Numbered from the stretch's first letter, positions 35,301 through 44,139 are shown. The stretch is 64,000 nt of DNA from an uncultured Alistipes sp. (GCA_900544175.1 UQUN01000012.1:5616-69615); one strand, 5' to 3'. The notes: generated by a model not told the origin, from the letters alone. A program made the numbers and translations.

Positions 35301-37448
35301 TTATTTTTTCTGAAAAAATTTCTCAATATCCACCGAAAGGGCCACTGCCACGGTTGTACCGGTAGTGCTGGGAGTACTGCTGTAATAATATCTGGGCCGG
35401 TAGTTGAACAGATTGTCCACTATCACGTTGAGCCGGATGCCCCTCCAGATGTCCTGAGAGACGGTGAGTTTCCAGATCGTGTAGGCTGGATAAGTCTGCA
35501 GTTCCGTATCCTCATAGTCGGTAGCGGAAGTATAGACCTCGGTGGTCACGGCAGAAAGCACTCTTCCGCTGAGAGCCACGTTGAAGCCGTAGTTCTTCCA
35601 TGACCTGCCATACTCCACACGGGCCGTGGCCGAATGCGGTCTGGTCTGGGAGAGCAGTGGCTCTCCGGCACGTATGGCCTCGTTGGTGAAGGTGTAGGCA
35701 AGACGGGCACCCAGACCGAACGGCAGGCGGGTAGACACGGATACATCCACCCCGCGTACCTGCATCGGACTCATGTTGGTGTACATCATGCCTCCAAGTT
35801 CCTCGTTCCAGACAGTGGTGATGCGGTTGTCCACGAAATTGTAGAAACCCGAGACAGACGCGCTCAAGTACTTCCAGTTGTATTCGGCAGACACCGAGAG
35901 ATTTTCGCTGGACTCGGGAGACAGGTCCGGATTGCCGTAGATCATGAAGATACTGGCCATGTCGAAGGACATGTACATCTCCTTGAGGGTCGGGGCACGG
36001 AAACCGCCGGAATAGGAGCCTCTGAAGGACCAGCCGCCGGTACGGTACATGATACTGAGCTTCGGGGAGAAATGGCTGAGACGCTTCTGCGAGAAGAAGT
36101 CGTAGCGCAAACCGCCGATGAGATTCCAGTGCTCGTTGATATTGGTCTCTATCTGGGCGAATACATCCGCAGTATGCTGGACATAGTAGCCGTTGTCCTC
36201 GAATTGATAGGACATCAGGTAATCGCGCATATAGTCCCCGCCGATGATCATGGTGTTCCTGCCGTCCGCAGTCAGATCGTATGTATAGATACCGCGGACA
36301 GTATGCTGCACGTTGCTGTAGTCACGGACATCCGTCTGGTTGAAAAGCAACCAGTCGCTCTTGTCGTACTGATCGAAGCCATATGAAAGCTCCACCCTGT
36401 TCCGGTCATTGACATTCCACTCCCCTTTCAGACCTCCGCTGAAATCCCGGTAACGGTCCCGGGTGTCACTCTGCAGGTCTCTTTCCCGGAAAAAATAGCC
36501 GGCACGGGCCGTGAACCGCAGTCCCCGCAGCGGCTCGTACTGCAGACGTTCCTTCACGCTCCAGTTGTATCCGCCGTAGAACGTGCTGTAGTCACCCTCC
36601 GAAGGCATGGCGTAAGAGTCTATGCTGGTATACTGGGCATTGGTCAGACTGTTGAACTTGCCAGCGATAAAACCCACAGAGCCGCCGTAACGCTGCTCGT
36701 TATGCGCCCCGTAACGGGCATTGACATTGACCTGCCATGGTTCCGTGGCCCCTGCACTGATCAGATTGACCACCCCGCCTACGGCATTGGAGCCATACAG
36801 AGACGAAGCTGCACCCTTGATGACCTCCACTCTCTGCACATTGTCCAGATTGAGACGGCTGTAGTCGATATTGTCCAGGGTCTCCCCTGCCACACGCTCC
36901 CCGTCCACCAGAAACAGGACCGAATTGCCTCCGAAGCCCTGCATGTTGAGAGTCACCTGCTGGTCCATTGCATAGGAAAACTCTATACCGGGAAGCTCTG
37001 CCTCGAGCAGGTCTCCTATGTCGAGGGCATCAACTCTCCGGATATCCGCACTGGTTATCACACGCGTCAGTATGGGGCTGTCCTTCAACTGCCTTGGAGT
37101 CCTGGTTCCGGTAACTACAACTGTCTCCAGATTCATATAGTCCTCCTCCATGACCACATCGAGTGTACTGCCCTTATGTTCAGAAAGATCCATATCACAA
37201 GAGAGAAATCCCATCATGTAGAAACGAAGTACGGACCTGCCCGTATCGGGAACAACTATGGAATACCGGCCGTCATCATCAGTGGATGTGTAGATACGGT
37301 TGTCATCCACGAGCACTATCTCCACTCCGGCCATAGGCTCTCCCTTAGTGTTCCTGACAGTACCTGTAATTTTCCCGTACCCTTCCGCATACAGTACGAT
37401 CCCTGTCAGGAAAATCGTCAGAAATACTGCAACACTCCTCATATTCAA
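35301..37448 (-). CDS. hmuR: TonB-dependent haem receptor (HmuR-like)
   Basis: The 715-aa protein has a signal peptide (to about residue 22, VLYAEG), then a carboxypeptidase-regulatory-like domain (about 25-105, GKITGTVRNTKGEPMAGVEI). A TonB plug follows (about 108-225, VVVTGTRTPRQLKDSP, then LFLVDGERVAG and SSLYGSNAVGGVVNLIS), then a 22-strand-type barrel ending in VDNLFNYRPRYYY and VALSVDIEKFFQKK. It should import haem or a related tetrapyrrole across the outer membrane with HmuY. The start overlaps hmuY by 4 nt. Residues for haem axial binding cannot be assigned safely. Confidence 0.9.
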   Translation of the reverse strand: MNMRSVAVFLTIFLTGIVLYAEGYGKITGTVRNTKGEPMAGVEIVLVDDNRIYTSTDDDGRYSIVVPDTGRSVLRFYMMGFLSCDMDLSEHKGSTLDVVMEEDYMNLETVVVTGTRTPRQLKDSPILTRVITSADIRRVDALDIGDLLEAELPGIEFSYAMDQQVTLNMQGFGGNSVLFLVDGERVAGETLDNIDYSRLNLDNVQRVEVIKGAASSLYGSNAVGGVVNLISAGATEPWQVNVNARYGAHNEQRYGGSVGFIAGKFNSLTNAQYTSIDSYAMPSEGDYSTFYGGYNWSVKERLQYEPLRGLRFTARAGYFFRERDLQSDTRDRYRDFSGGLKGEWNVNDRNRVELSYGFDQYDKSDWLLFNQTDVRDYSNVQHTVRGIYTYDLTADGRNTMIIGGDYMRDYLMSYQFEDNGYYVQHTADVFAQIETNINEHWNLIGGLRYDFFSQKRLSHFSPKLSIMYRTGGWSFRGSYSGGFRAPTLKEMYMSFDMASIFMIYGNPDLSPESSENLSVSAEYNWKYLSASVSGFYNFVDNRITTVWNEELGGMMYTNMSPMQVRGVDVSVSTRLPFGLGARLAYTFTNEAIRAGEPLLSQTRPHSATARVEYGRSWKNYGFNVALSGRVLSAVTTEVYTSATDYEDTELQTYPAYTIWKLTVSQDIWRGIRLNVIVDNLFNYRPRYYYSSTPSTTGTTVAVALSVDIEKFFQKK

Positions 37449-38128
37449 AATTCTACAGGATAAATGTAGTCTATGGTCATGAAACCTTTCACCTTACTGT
37501 CATTCATATAATTGGAGAGCATGACAGCTGCATACTTCCCTTCCTTGGTGGCAAGCACGTACACTTTTCCAGACATGGTGTACACCGGAGGCATAGTGGA
37601 GGTATCGACATTGAGCCATTTGGACAACTCCGGATTATAATACGATGGCGCATATAGAATAATTCCGTCCATCATGCCGGACATATCTATGGTTATCCTG
37701 TCCTCCGTCCATATATCCTCCACATACTCCCCGTCAGGAATAACCCCTGATGCCATGAACTCATCCAACGAAGAGAATACGGTCTCTATAACCGAACCTC
37801 CGTTTGTCTTGGTATCGTAGCGGTGGACGGCCAGGTCCCAGCCATCCATGACCTCTCCAGTCTCGGATCCGTCTCCGGCAATGACAGTCGTATCTATGGT
37901 GAAGGTATCGAAATCGATATAGGTCCATTTTGTGTAGGAAGTGGCATCGATGAACACCGTTCCGGAAGACGTAGCCTGCTCCACCTTTATGAATCCGTAC
38001 TCAGATGCCTCCACCGGCTCGTCATAGATGCCGTCGAACATACCGTTGCACGACGGGAGCGACATCACTGCCGGCAATACCGCCCCCACGTACAACAGCA
38101 TGATTATTGGCTTTGGGATTTTTTTCAT
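37445..38128 (-). CDS. hmuY: HmuY-family haem-binding lipoprotein
   Basis: The 227-aa product has a lipobox (signal to about residue 26, VMSLPSCNG), then a HmuY-like fold with the DGWDLAVHRYDTKTNGG block near residue 92. The YTKWTYIDFDT and SKWLNVDTSTMPPVYTMSGKVYVL strands and a final GFMTIDYIYP strand are also present. HmuY captures haem at the surface and passes it to HmuR. Met residues in the TSTMPP and YTMSGK region could serve as ligands as in some HmuY homologues, but this is a guess. It adjoins the calycin-like gene with no gap. Confidence 0.88.
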   Translation of the reverse strand: MKKIPKPIIMLLYVGAVLPAVMSLPSCNGMFDGIYDEPVEASEYGFIKVEQATSSGTVFIDATSYTKWTYIDFDTFTIDTTVIAGDGSETGEVMDGWDLAVHRYDTKTNGGSVIETVFSSLDEFMASGVIPDGEYVEDIWTEDRITIDMSGMMDGIILYAPSYYNPELSKWLNVDTSTMPPVYTMSGKVYVLATKEGKYAAVMLSNYMNDSKVKGFMTIDYIYPVEF

Positions 38129-38956
38129 CTATTTCGTGCCCTCATATGTTATACTTATTGCCATAGGCATTGCTCCGGGAGTGATTTCGGCATTGACTGT
38201 AAGGAGCGATCCGTCAGCACTCACTGTCCCGGCAAGACTTCCGGTGACACTGAGTTCTCCTGCCATAGTGTCGATACTGGAGGCTGTCAGCGCGTAGCCT
38301 CCGTCCGCGGCCTCGGCAAGTTCCGCCTCCACGGATATCTCACCAATGGTCATGGAGCCCATCCCCATTGCCGGGAGCGTAAGGACAGCCTTGTCACCAT
38401 CAGCCACTACAGTCACGGCCGCATCCTCCAAAGGATCCATGGCAGACCCCATCACCGACATGGTCAGAGTTCCGGTATAAGTACCACTTACGACCAGATC
38501 AGCCGGAGGGTTTCCGGGAAGCAAGGTTATCTTGAGACCTCCCATTACTGCCGGTACATCGAACTCAAAGGAAAAATCATCGGTTCCGGATACAACAGCC
38601 GTCAGACTGCAGTCATATTCACTCTGTGTATCTGCCGACATACCCATGACAGTCTTGCCGTTTCCGTCAAGAGTGTACACCCCGTCAGTCTCCGTCACTT
38701 TCACGTCAGATATGCTGAACGTGCCCCACATGTCGGAAGTATAGCTGACCGATACAGTCCCGGCCGCCTCTTCGGTAACCGTCAGAGTCTGGCCAGCGGA
38801 CACCATCGGTGTCGGTGAATACATGAAAGAAGCCGTAGCATATCCGGTGTATGTGCCGGCCACTGCCTTTGCAGTGTCTACGTTATCATCAGGATTACAT
38901 GATGCGGCAAGGGAAATTGCTGTCGCCGTCAATAATACTAATTTTGCGAGTCTCAT
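38129..38956 (-). CDS. Calycin-like lipoprotein at the head of the hmu operon
   Basis: The 275-aa protein has a lipoprotein signal (lipobox ISLAASC, Cys at 20). Two beta-rich repeats follow that each start with a GTYTGYA or GTYTGTL strand (about residues 34 and 158) and a VTETDGVYTLDG-type hairpin, a pattern of Bacteroides lipocalin/calycin-like domains. It is rich in Thr, Ser and Met (MGMGSM). It lies directly upstream of hmuY, shares the promoter at 38991-39022, and is therefore probably a surface or periplasmic accessory in haem handling. No function is known to me. Confidence 0.75.
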   Translation of the reverse strand: MRLAKLVLLTATAISLAASCNPDDNVDTAKAVAGTYTGYATASFMYSPTPMVSAGQTLTVTEEAAGTVSVSYTSDMWGTFSISDVKVTETDGVYTLDGNGKTVMGMSADTQSEYDCSLTAVVSGTDDFSFEFDVPAVMGGLKITLLPGNPPADLVVSGTYTGTLTMSVMGSAMDPLEDAAVTVVADGDKAVLTLPAMGMGSMTIGEISVEAELAEAADGGYALTASSIDTMAGELSVTGSLAGTVSADGSLLTVNAEITPGAMPMAISITYEGTK

Positions 38957-38990
38957 TTTATAATTGCTTTTAAAATTTCAAATTTGACCG

Positions 38991-39022
38991 CAAAAGTACA
39001 GGCAGCGGAAAAGGAACACAAT
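38991..39022 (-). promoter_or_regulatory. Promoter of the hmu operon
   Basis: Minus-strand TACTTTTG (38991-38998) matches TAnnTTTG, and TTG at 39019-39021 lies 20 nt upstream. The leader before the ATG at 38956 is about 30 nt. I see no palindrome within it that I could call a Fur box. Confidence 0.65.
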
Positions 39023-39033
39023 CGCTATAAATA

Positions 39034-39086
39034 GGGATTCCGCCGCTGTAGCCTACTAATGTTTGGCGACAGCGGCGGAATTTCCC
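39034..39086. terminator. Long GC-rich hairpin between the AAA/PD-(D/E)XK gene and the hmu promoter
   Basis: Arms GGGATTCCGCCGCTGTAGCC (39034-39053) and the complementary 39065-39086 pair over about 18 bp with one mismatch and two bulged bases; loop about 11 nt. It lies behind the minus-strand nuclease gene and just before the hmu promoter. No T-run follows on either strand, so it is a terminator of the non-canonical kind or a structured spacer. Confidence 0.5.
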
Positions 39087-39124
39087 GCTTCACAGTCTGT
39101 CCGACTCCGTATTACACTGAATTG

Positions 39125-40672
39125 TCACTCCTCTACTTTCCACTCCTCGATGCGCCGTGTCTTCGTGGAGAAACTGACTCCGATGCGGAAGAGCTTGCGG
39201 CTGTCGGCCTGGAAGGGCCATTCGTAGCCCTTAGTCTCTATCTGGTCGAGTGCGTTGCCGGGGTCCTTGTCCCTTTTCAGTTCGATGATGTAGACAAACC
39301 TGTCGGTCTGTATAAGGATGTCTATGCGTCCGTTGGCAGTGTGCCGCTCCACTTCCACCCTCTGTCCGAGTAGCTTCAGGAAGACGTACATGGTGTTCTG
39401 CATGTACAGCTCCGCCTTTCCCTGCACATGGTAGTCGTTGTCAGCCATGAAGGCCTTCAGGCGCTGCATGAACATCTCCGGATCTCCGTTCCTCAGGTCC
39501 TGGGAGAATCTGTTGACGGAGAATTCCGAGACCTCCTCCTCCTTCGGGATGTAGAGTTGGGCGAGGCTCTCGGTGAATCCGCTCTCCACCTCCCTGTTGG
39601 GCCAGCCGAGGAGGTATTCGTTGGTGTCGGGGAAATATTCCCTGATGGTGAGGTATCCTGTCTGGTAGAGCAGGGTTACGGGGGAGATGATCTCCGCATT
39701 GGTGCCGGTGAGTATCCTCGGACGGACGTGGTCGAGGGTGAGGTCGTTGAGGTTGACATTCTCCTGCATCAGGAACGACACTAAGAATGAGGGGGTGGCG
39801 GTGGAGTACCAGTACTCGCCGAACTCCTTCTTGCTCATGGCCAGAAGCAGGCTGAACGGGTTGTAGACTCCTATGGAGCCGTGGCAGAAGTGGTAGCCGT
39901 CGTACATCCGCTTCAGCCTTTCGTAGCACTCTTCTGTGGAAATGCCGTTGGCCGCAGCCATTGCTCTAACTCCGTCATCCAGAAAGTCCCTGAGTTCCTT
40001 CTCTGAAATGCCGCAGATGTCCGCGTACGGAGCATCCATGGAGATGTCATTGAGATTGTTGAGCCCGCTGAAGATGCTCATGTGTCCGATACGGGAGACT
40101 CCGGTCAGGAAGGCGAAACGGAGGTTGGAGTCCTGGGACTTGATTACACTGTAGAAACCCTGCAGAGTGCTGCGGAAATGCTCCTTGAGCTCTTTATTGC
40201 CTAAATTGTCCACAATGGGCTTCTCGTACTCGTCTACCAGCACCACTACCTTGCGGCCGGTCTTTCTGACAGCGGCCGAGATAACCTCCGTGAATCTTGA
40301 GGAAACGGAAGGTGGTATTTTCCCTATGCCGTACATCTGTTCCCATACTTCAAGAGTCTGGCCCAACTTGTTCTCCAGAACATCCATGGCATTGTAGACC
40401 TCCCCTCCGAGATCCAGCCTGAGCACCGGATATTCCGTCCATTCCTTCTCCAAAGCCTCGATTGCCAGCCCTTGGAACAGCTCCCTCCGTCCCTGGAAAT
40501 AAGCCTCCAGAGTGGACAGCAGCAGACTCTTGCCGAACCTGCGCGGACGGCTCAGGAAATAGTATTTCCCTTCACTGGCCAGACGGAACACCTGCGCCGT
40601 CTTGTCGATGTACACGTATCCGCCGTTGCGGATGTCCTCGAATGTCTGGATTCCTATCGGATATTTCAGCAT
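39125..40672 (-). CDS. AAA-ATPase-like protein with C-terminal PD-(D/E)XK nuclease domain
   Basis: The 515-aa protein belongs to a family greatly expanded in gut Bacteroidales (AAA-ATPase_like plus PDDEXK). The N-terminal half has YPIGIQTFEDIRNGGYVYIDKT, then SRPRRFGKSLLLSTLEAYF (ATP loop near residue 45), KVVVLVDEYEKPIVDN (Walker B near 128) and FLTGVSRIGHMSIFSGLNNL. The C-terminal nuclease core is GRIDILIQTDRFVYIIELKRDKD near residue 450, with Asp and the E-x-K pair visible. Cellular function is not known. Suggestions include mobile-element or defence roles. It is monocistronic here. Confidence 0.9.
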   Translation of the reverse strand: MLKYPIGIQTFEDIRNGGYVYIDKTAQVFRLASEGKYYFLSRPRRFGKSLLLSTLEAYFQGRRELFQGLAIEALEKEWTEYPVLRLDLGGEVYNAMDVLENKLGQTLEVWEQMYGIGKIPPSVSSRFTEVISAAVRKTGRKVVVLVDEYEKPIVDNLGNKELKEHFRSTLQGFYSVIKSQDSNLRFAFLTGVSRIGHMSIFSGLNNLNDISMDAPYADICGISEKELRDFLDDGVRAMAAANGISTEECYERLKRMYDGYHFCHGSIGVYNPFSLLLAMSKKEFGEYWYSTATPSFLVSFLMQENVNLNDLTLDHVRPRILTGTNAEIISPVTLLYQTGYLTIREYFPDTNEYLLGWPNREVESGFTESLAQLYIPKEEEVSEFSVNRFSQDLRNGDPEMFMQRLKAFMADNDYHVQGKAELYMQNTMYVFLKLLGQRVEVERHTANGRIDILIQTDRFVYIIELKRDKDPGNALDQIETKGYEWPFQADSRKLFRIGVSFSTKTRRIEEWKVEE

Positions 40673-40736
40673 GGCTGCTCCTCCTCAGTTTGTGAATGAT
40701 TTGCTCAGCAAAGTTAATCATTGAATCGGAAAAATG

Positions 40737-40773
40737 AAAATCCCGCCTCACTCCAAATGGGTAGACGGGATTT
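40737..40773 (-). terminator. Terminator at the end of the capsule locus
   Basis: Minus strand: AAATCCCG (40766-40773), loop, CGGGATTT (40738-40745), continuing into TTTC and a later TTTTT. It lies behind the last gene of the polysaccharide operon and its sugar-transferase tail. Confidence 0.65.
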
Positions 40774-40802
40774 ATTCTCAGGTGTGGATCGTGTGCTCCG
40801 GG

Positions 40803-40856
40803 CTATTCAGAGACTACGGCCTTGATTGTCATGAGGATGATTTTAATGTCCTTTTC
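40803..40856 (-). pseudogene. C-terminal tail remnant of a bacterial sugar transferase
   Basis: A 17-codon stretch, EKDIKIILMTIKAVVSE then stop, overlaps the end of the DegT gene in another frame. It matches the usual end of initiating sugar transferases (pattern LDIKIILxTIxxV). No catalytic part is present, so it is a leftover of recombination. The short length limits confidence. Confidence 0.5.
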
Positions 40857-42195
40857 ACTTCTTTAGGCTTGACAGGATTTCAGTGAAATTGTCCATGACG
40901 TACTGTACATCTTCATCGCTCAGATGGGTGTGCAGGGGCAGGGTTATCTCGTTGCGGTACTGGTCGTAGGCATTGGGAAAATCCTTGATGTCGTAGCCGA
41001 GAGCCTTGTATGCAGTCATCATGGGCAGGGGCTTGTAGTGTACGTTGCAGGCTATGCCCCGCTCGGCCATCTTGACTATCACTTCGTTGCGTTCTTCAAC
41101 GTCAAATCCTTCCATCCTGACCGGATAGAGATGGCCTGAGGAGGAATGTTCAGGGCCGTAATGGTCCAGGACCTGGACCTGCACGCCGCCAACTTTGCCG
41201 TATCTGCAGCCGGCAGCCGCCTCTGTCGCGGACTTCCCGGCAGCTCCGGATGTGCATCCTTCTCCGGCAGTTCCCTTCGCAGACCTTCCTCCCTCATTTT
41301 TCCCAGAGGTTTCCGCAACCCCAAGTGCCGCATTGTAAGCACCGATAATCTGCCTGCGGCGGTGCATCAGCTCCGGATACCGCTTCAGCTGCGCCAGTCC
41401 GATGCCGGCCATGATGTCGGTCATGTTGCATTTGTAGTACGGAGCGACGATATCGTACTCCCATGCGCCGAGCTTGGTCTTGGCGAGAGCATCCTTGCTC
41501 TGACCGTGCAGGGACAACAGCTGCAGCTGCTTGTAGATGGCCTCACCGTCGAGCCCGTCGTGAGGACGCCAGGTAAGAGCACCTCCCTCGGCAGTAGTCA
41601 GATTCTTCACGGCATGGAAGGAGAATGAGGTGAAATCGGCGATATCCCCGCACATTTTCCCGTGCCATCTGGCTCCGAATGCATGAGCCGCATCAGCTAT
41701 GACAATGACCCGCCCGAAGGCCCTCTGGATGTCGTTGGATGGTCTGTACAGCCCTTTCGCAGCCTCGACGGCCTCGAATATCCGGTCGTAGTCGCAGACC
41801 ACTCCGCCCAGGTCGACCGGCATCACTGCCTTGGTTCTTTCAGTAATGGCACCGGCCATCTTGCCGTAGTCCATCTGATAGGAGCCGGGAGCGCAGTCCA
41901 CCATCACAGGACGCGCGCCCACATGGCATACCGCACTTGCCGTAGCCGTATATGTGTAGGCCGGGACAATGACCTCGTCACCCGGTCCCACACCGATGAT
42001 GCGCAGCGCCATCTCCATGCAAGCCGTCGCCGAATTGAGGCACACAGCCCTGGAAGTACCGCAGCACATCGCTATCAGATGTTCAAACTCCTTAGTCTTC
42101 GGCCCGGTAGTAATCCATCCCGAGCCCAGCACCTCCGCAACCATGGAGGCTTCCGCCTCCGACATGTCGGGAGGCGAGAATGGTATGTTCCGCAT
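40855..42195 (-). CDS. DegT/DnrJ/EryC1-family aminotransferase with low-complexity insertion
   Basis: The 446-aa PLP enzyme has the family blocks: PFSPPDMSEAEASMVAEVLGSGWITTGP at the N-terminus, CLNSATACMEMALRI near 52, EVIVPAYTYTATASAV near 80, an IADAAHAFGARWHGK segment near 170, and SFHAVKNLTTAEGG with the PLP lysine near 193. It would aminate a 3- or 4-keto nucleotide sugar for the capsule. Residues 294-339 are an insertion rich in Ala, Gly, Ser, Thr and Lys, between AALGV and VQVLDHYGPEH, not normal for the family. The rest is collinear and appears intact. Confidence 0.92.
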   Translation of the reverse strand: MRNIPFSPPDMSEAEASMVAEVLGSGWITTGPKTKEFEHLIAMCCGTSRAVCLNSATACMEMALRIIGVGPGDEVIVPAYTYTATASAVCHVGARPVMVDCAPGSYQMDYGKMAGAITERTKAVMPVDLGGVVCDYDRIFEAVEAAKGLYRPSNDIQRAFGRVIVIADAAHAFGARWHGKMCGDIADFTSFSFHAVKNLTTAEGGALTWRPHDGLDGEAIYKQLQLLSLHGQSKDALAKTKLGAWEYDIVAPYYKCNMTDIMAGIGLAQLKRYPELMHRRRQIIGAYNAALGVAETSGKNEGGRSAKGTAGEGCTSGAAGKSATEAAAGCRYGKVGGVQVQVLDHYGPEHSSSGHLYPVRMEGFDVEERNEVIVKMAERGIACNVHYKPLPMMTAYKALGYDIKDFPNAYDQYRNEITLPLHTHLSDEDVQYVMDNFTEILSSLKK

Positions 42196-42294
42196 AATGA
42201 TTATAATTTACATTAGATATGTTGTAATAATCAAGGGGTTACCCTCTAATACTCATAAATATACAAATTGATGAAGGTGTGGTAGGCAGCATTA

Positions 42295-42756
42295 TTACAT
42301 AAATTGACGCTTCTTTATGAATTTAGCCGGATTGCCTGCCCACACTTCATTATCAGGAATATCCTTTGTTACAACAGAACTGGCACCGACAATTGCATTT
42401 TTACCAATTGTAACTGCATTGCAGATTACAGTGTTGCAGCCTATGAACGCATTTTCTTTTATACGTACATTTCCCAAACGGAACCTATGTTTGTATCTGT
42501 CTCCTTCCTCGCCCGCACTAGTTTCTAAAAAATGGGATAATATGACACATCCGTTCGTAATCCACACTCCTCTATCTATAGATATTAGTTCTGGGTGGTT
42601 TGTATCAAAGAGCACATGCTCTCCAATAAAAATATTATCTGAGGGGTCATTAATAGCTACCCCCCCTATTTTCAATAATTTAGCCCTCATCATTCCTCTC
42701 ATCGGCAATCTTGCGAGATGAAGAAAAAGAAGATTTTTCAAACGTTTTAATTTCAT
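42295..42756 (-). CDS. Hexapeptide-repeat acyltransferase
   Basis: The 153-aa protein consists of left-handed beta-helix repeats, recognisable by [IV]G-x4-[IV] periodicity: NIFIGEHVLFDT, then GNVRIKENAFIGCNTVICNAVTIGKNAIVGASSVVTKDIPDNEVWAGNPAKFI. This is the C-terminal signature of Maa/LacA-type O-acetyltransferases. A His in the HPELISID region may be catalytic. It should add an acetyl or other acyl group to a capsule sugar in the cytoplasm. It lies between the DegT gene and the tartrate-dehydratase genes. Confidence 0.88.
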   Translation of the reverse strand: MKLKRLKNLLFLHLARLPMRGMMRAKLLKIGGVAINDPSDNIFIGEHVLFDTNHPELISIDRGVWITNGCVILSHFLETSAGEEGDRYKHRFRLGNVRIKENAFIGCNTVICNAVTIGKNAIVGASSVVTKDIPDNEVWAGNPAKFIKKRQFM

Positions 42757-42766
42757 ATAGTTAAAT

Positions 42767-43621
42767 TTATAAAGTGCAATTTGCGATCCTAGGCTCGAAA
42801 CAGCAGCAGGGCCTCATGCACACAATCCTGACACCGCTGGCCCTCTGGGGACCGACTTTCATGAATGTCGCCAGGACAGTCGTGTCTCCGCCGAGTCCGA
42901 GGGCACCGACGTGGGACTCATTGACACGCTCGGTTATCTCACGCTCAAGGTCGGACTGCCTCTCATAGGTGCCGTCCACCAGTGCCTGGAGCATAAGGGA
43001 TGCCGCTTCGTAATGCGAGCGTCCTACGCCTACTGCAAGTGTCGAGGGAGTACAGCCCAGCTGGGCTGTGGACTCCCGGGCCCATTCCACTATCTGGTCC
43101 ACAACAGTTTCCACCTTGTGCTTGTGGAAAACACGGTGTGTGTGAGCCCTGATGGCAGGACCGCCGCCGAACATGAGGATGTGCACCCTCAAGACGCTGT
43201 CTTCCGTATTCCTTATCAGTATCGGGGCTGGCTCCAGCATTCCCGGATCCTCATACAGCCCCTCGGACTGGGCTATCCGCTGGGTGTCGTTCCCCCTGAC
43301 GGCCATGGGCCGGCCGGGAAGCTGCCTCAGGCCCTGACGGATTCCCTCCTTTATCGATTCGAGGGTGCGGCCTGTCAGTACGGCATCAGGACCGACCTCC
43401 ACCAGTACATGTGGAATGCCGGTATCGTCGCACAGAGGGCAGCGGTTCCTCTCAGCAATCACGGCATTCTCAAGAACCGTACTCAGCACCCACTTCGCCT
43501 GAACATTTGTTTCCCTGCCGATGGCCAGCCTGTAGGCGTTCTTCTTGTCAGGAAGAAATGTCGATCCGGCCCTTACGACGGTGTCGCAGATTCTGTCGAC
43601 AATTGTCTTATCGTATTCCAT
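42767..43621 (-). CDS. Fumarase/L(+)-tartrate dehydratase alpha subunit (TtdA-like)
   Basis: The 284-aa protein has the class-I fumarase N-terminal domain with three iron-sulfur cysteines in family positions: NRCPLCDDTGIPHV (near residue 58), QLGCTPSTLAVGVGRSHYEA (near residue 193) and CMRPCCCFEPR near the end. It would hold a [4Fe-4S] cluster that removes or adds water on a C4 hydroxy dicarboxylate (malate, tartrate or methylated relatives). Together with the 167-aa beta subunit it makes a full two-subunit enzyme. Placing a fumarase-type enzyme inside a capsule locus is unusual. Confidence 0.9.
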   Translation of the reverse strand: MEYDKTIVDRICDTVVRAGSTFLPDKKNAYRLAIGRETNVQAKWVLSTVLENAVIAERNRCPLCDDTGIPHVLVEVGPDAVLTGRTLESIKEGIRQGLRQLPGRPMAVRGNDTQRIAQSEGLYEDPGMLEPAPILIRNTEDSVLRVHILMFGGGPAIRAHTHRVFHKHKVETVVDQIVEWARESTAQLGCTPSTLAVGVGRSHYEAASLMLQALVDGTYERQSDLEREITERVNESHVGALGLGGDTTVLATFMKVGPQRASGVRIVCMRPCCCFEPRIANCTL

Positions 43622-43635
43622 TGCTGAATGTTTAA

Positions 43636-44139
43636 TTAGTATATGCTCGCGCCTTGAGCAGCAGCGATGATTGCCGGATATTCCCTCACTGTCAGTTCGT
43701 AAAACGCCTCCATGCCGAGCTCGGGGAAGGCTACCAGCCTCCTTTCCATTGTATTATTCTCCAGAAGGGCAGTGACCGGAGGTATCACGGCATATACTGA
43801 GTTATTCTCCTCTAGGATACGGACCGTGCTGTCACTGATTTTCCCTTTCCCAAGATGCAGTTTGACACCGGCTCTGGAAAGAGGGCCGAAGCTCTGCTCT
43901 ATCTCCAGTTTGTTGCTGGATGTGGGTCCGACTCCTGCCTGACTCACTGCGGTGTGGAATATAACCGCTCCGCGCAAGTCAATGCCGCAGCGGTCCAGTT
44001 CTCCTGTCCCGATAAGCCGGCATATCCTGGGCAGCACTGCATCACGACCGCAGTATATTCTGCCGGAAATCAGGATACGGTCACCGACCTGAAGCCCTTT
44101 TGCTGTCCCGTTGTCTATGGGTGTGATTATTGCCGTCAT
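43636..44139 (-). CDS. Fumarase/L(+)-tartrate dehydratase beta subunit (TtdB-like)
   Basis: The 167-aa protein fits the FumA C-terminal or TtdB domain: GDRILISGRIYCGRDAVLPRI near residue 18, then DLRGAVIFHTAVSQ (a GPTTSxRM-like block appears as GPTSSNKLEIEQSF), and GKISDSTVRILEENNSVYAVIPPVTALL. It completes the active site of the alpha subunit encoded 14 bp downstream. The gene overlaps the aldolase upstream by 4 nt. Substrate is not predicted by sequence alone. Confidence 0.9.
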   Translation of the reverse strand: MTAIITPIDNGTAKGLQVGDRILISGRIYCGRDAVLPRICRLIGTGELDRCGIDLRGAVIFHTAVSQAGVGPTSSNKLEIEQSFGPLSRAGVKLHLGKGKISDSTVRILEENNSVYAVIPPVTALLENNTMERRLVAFPELGMEAFYELTVREYPAIIAAAQGASIY

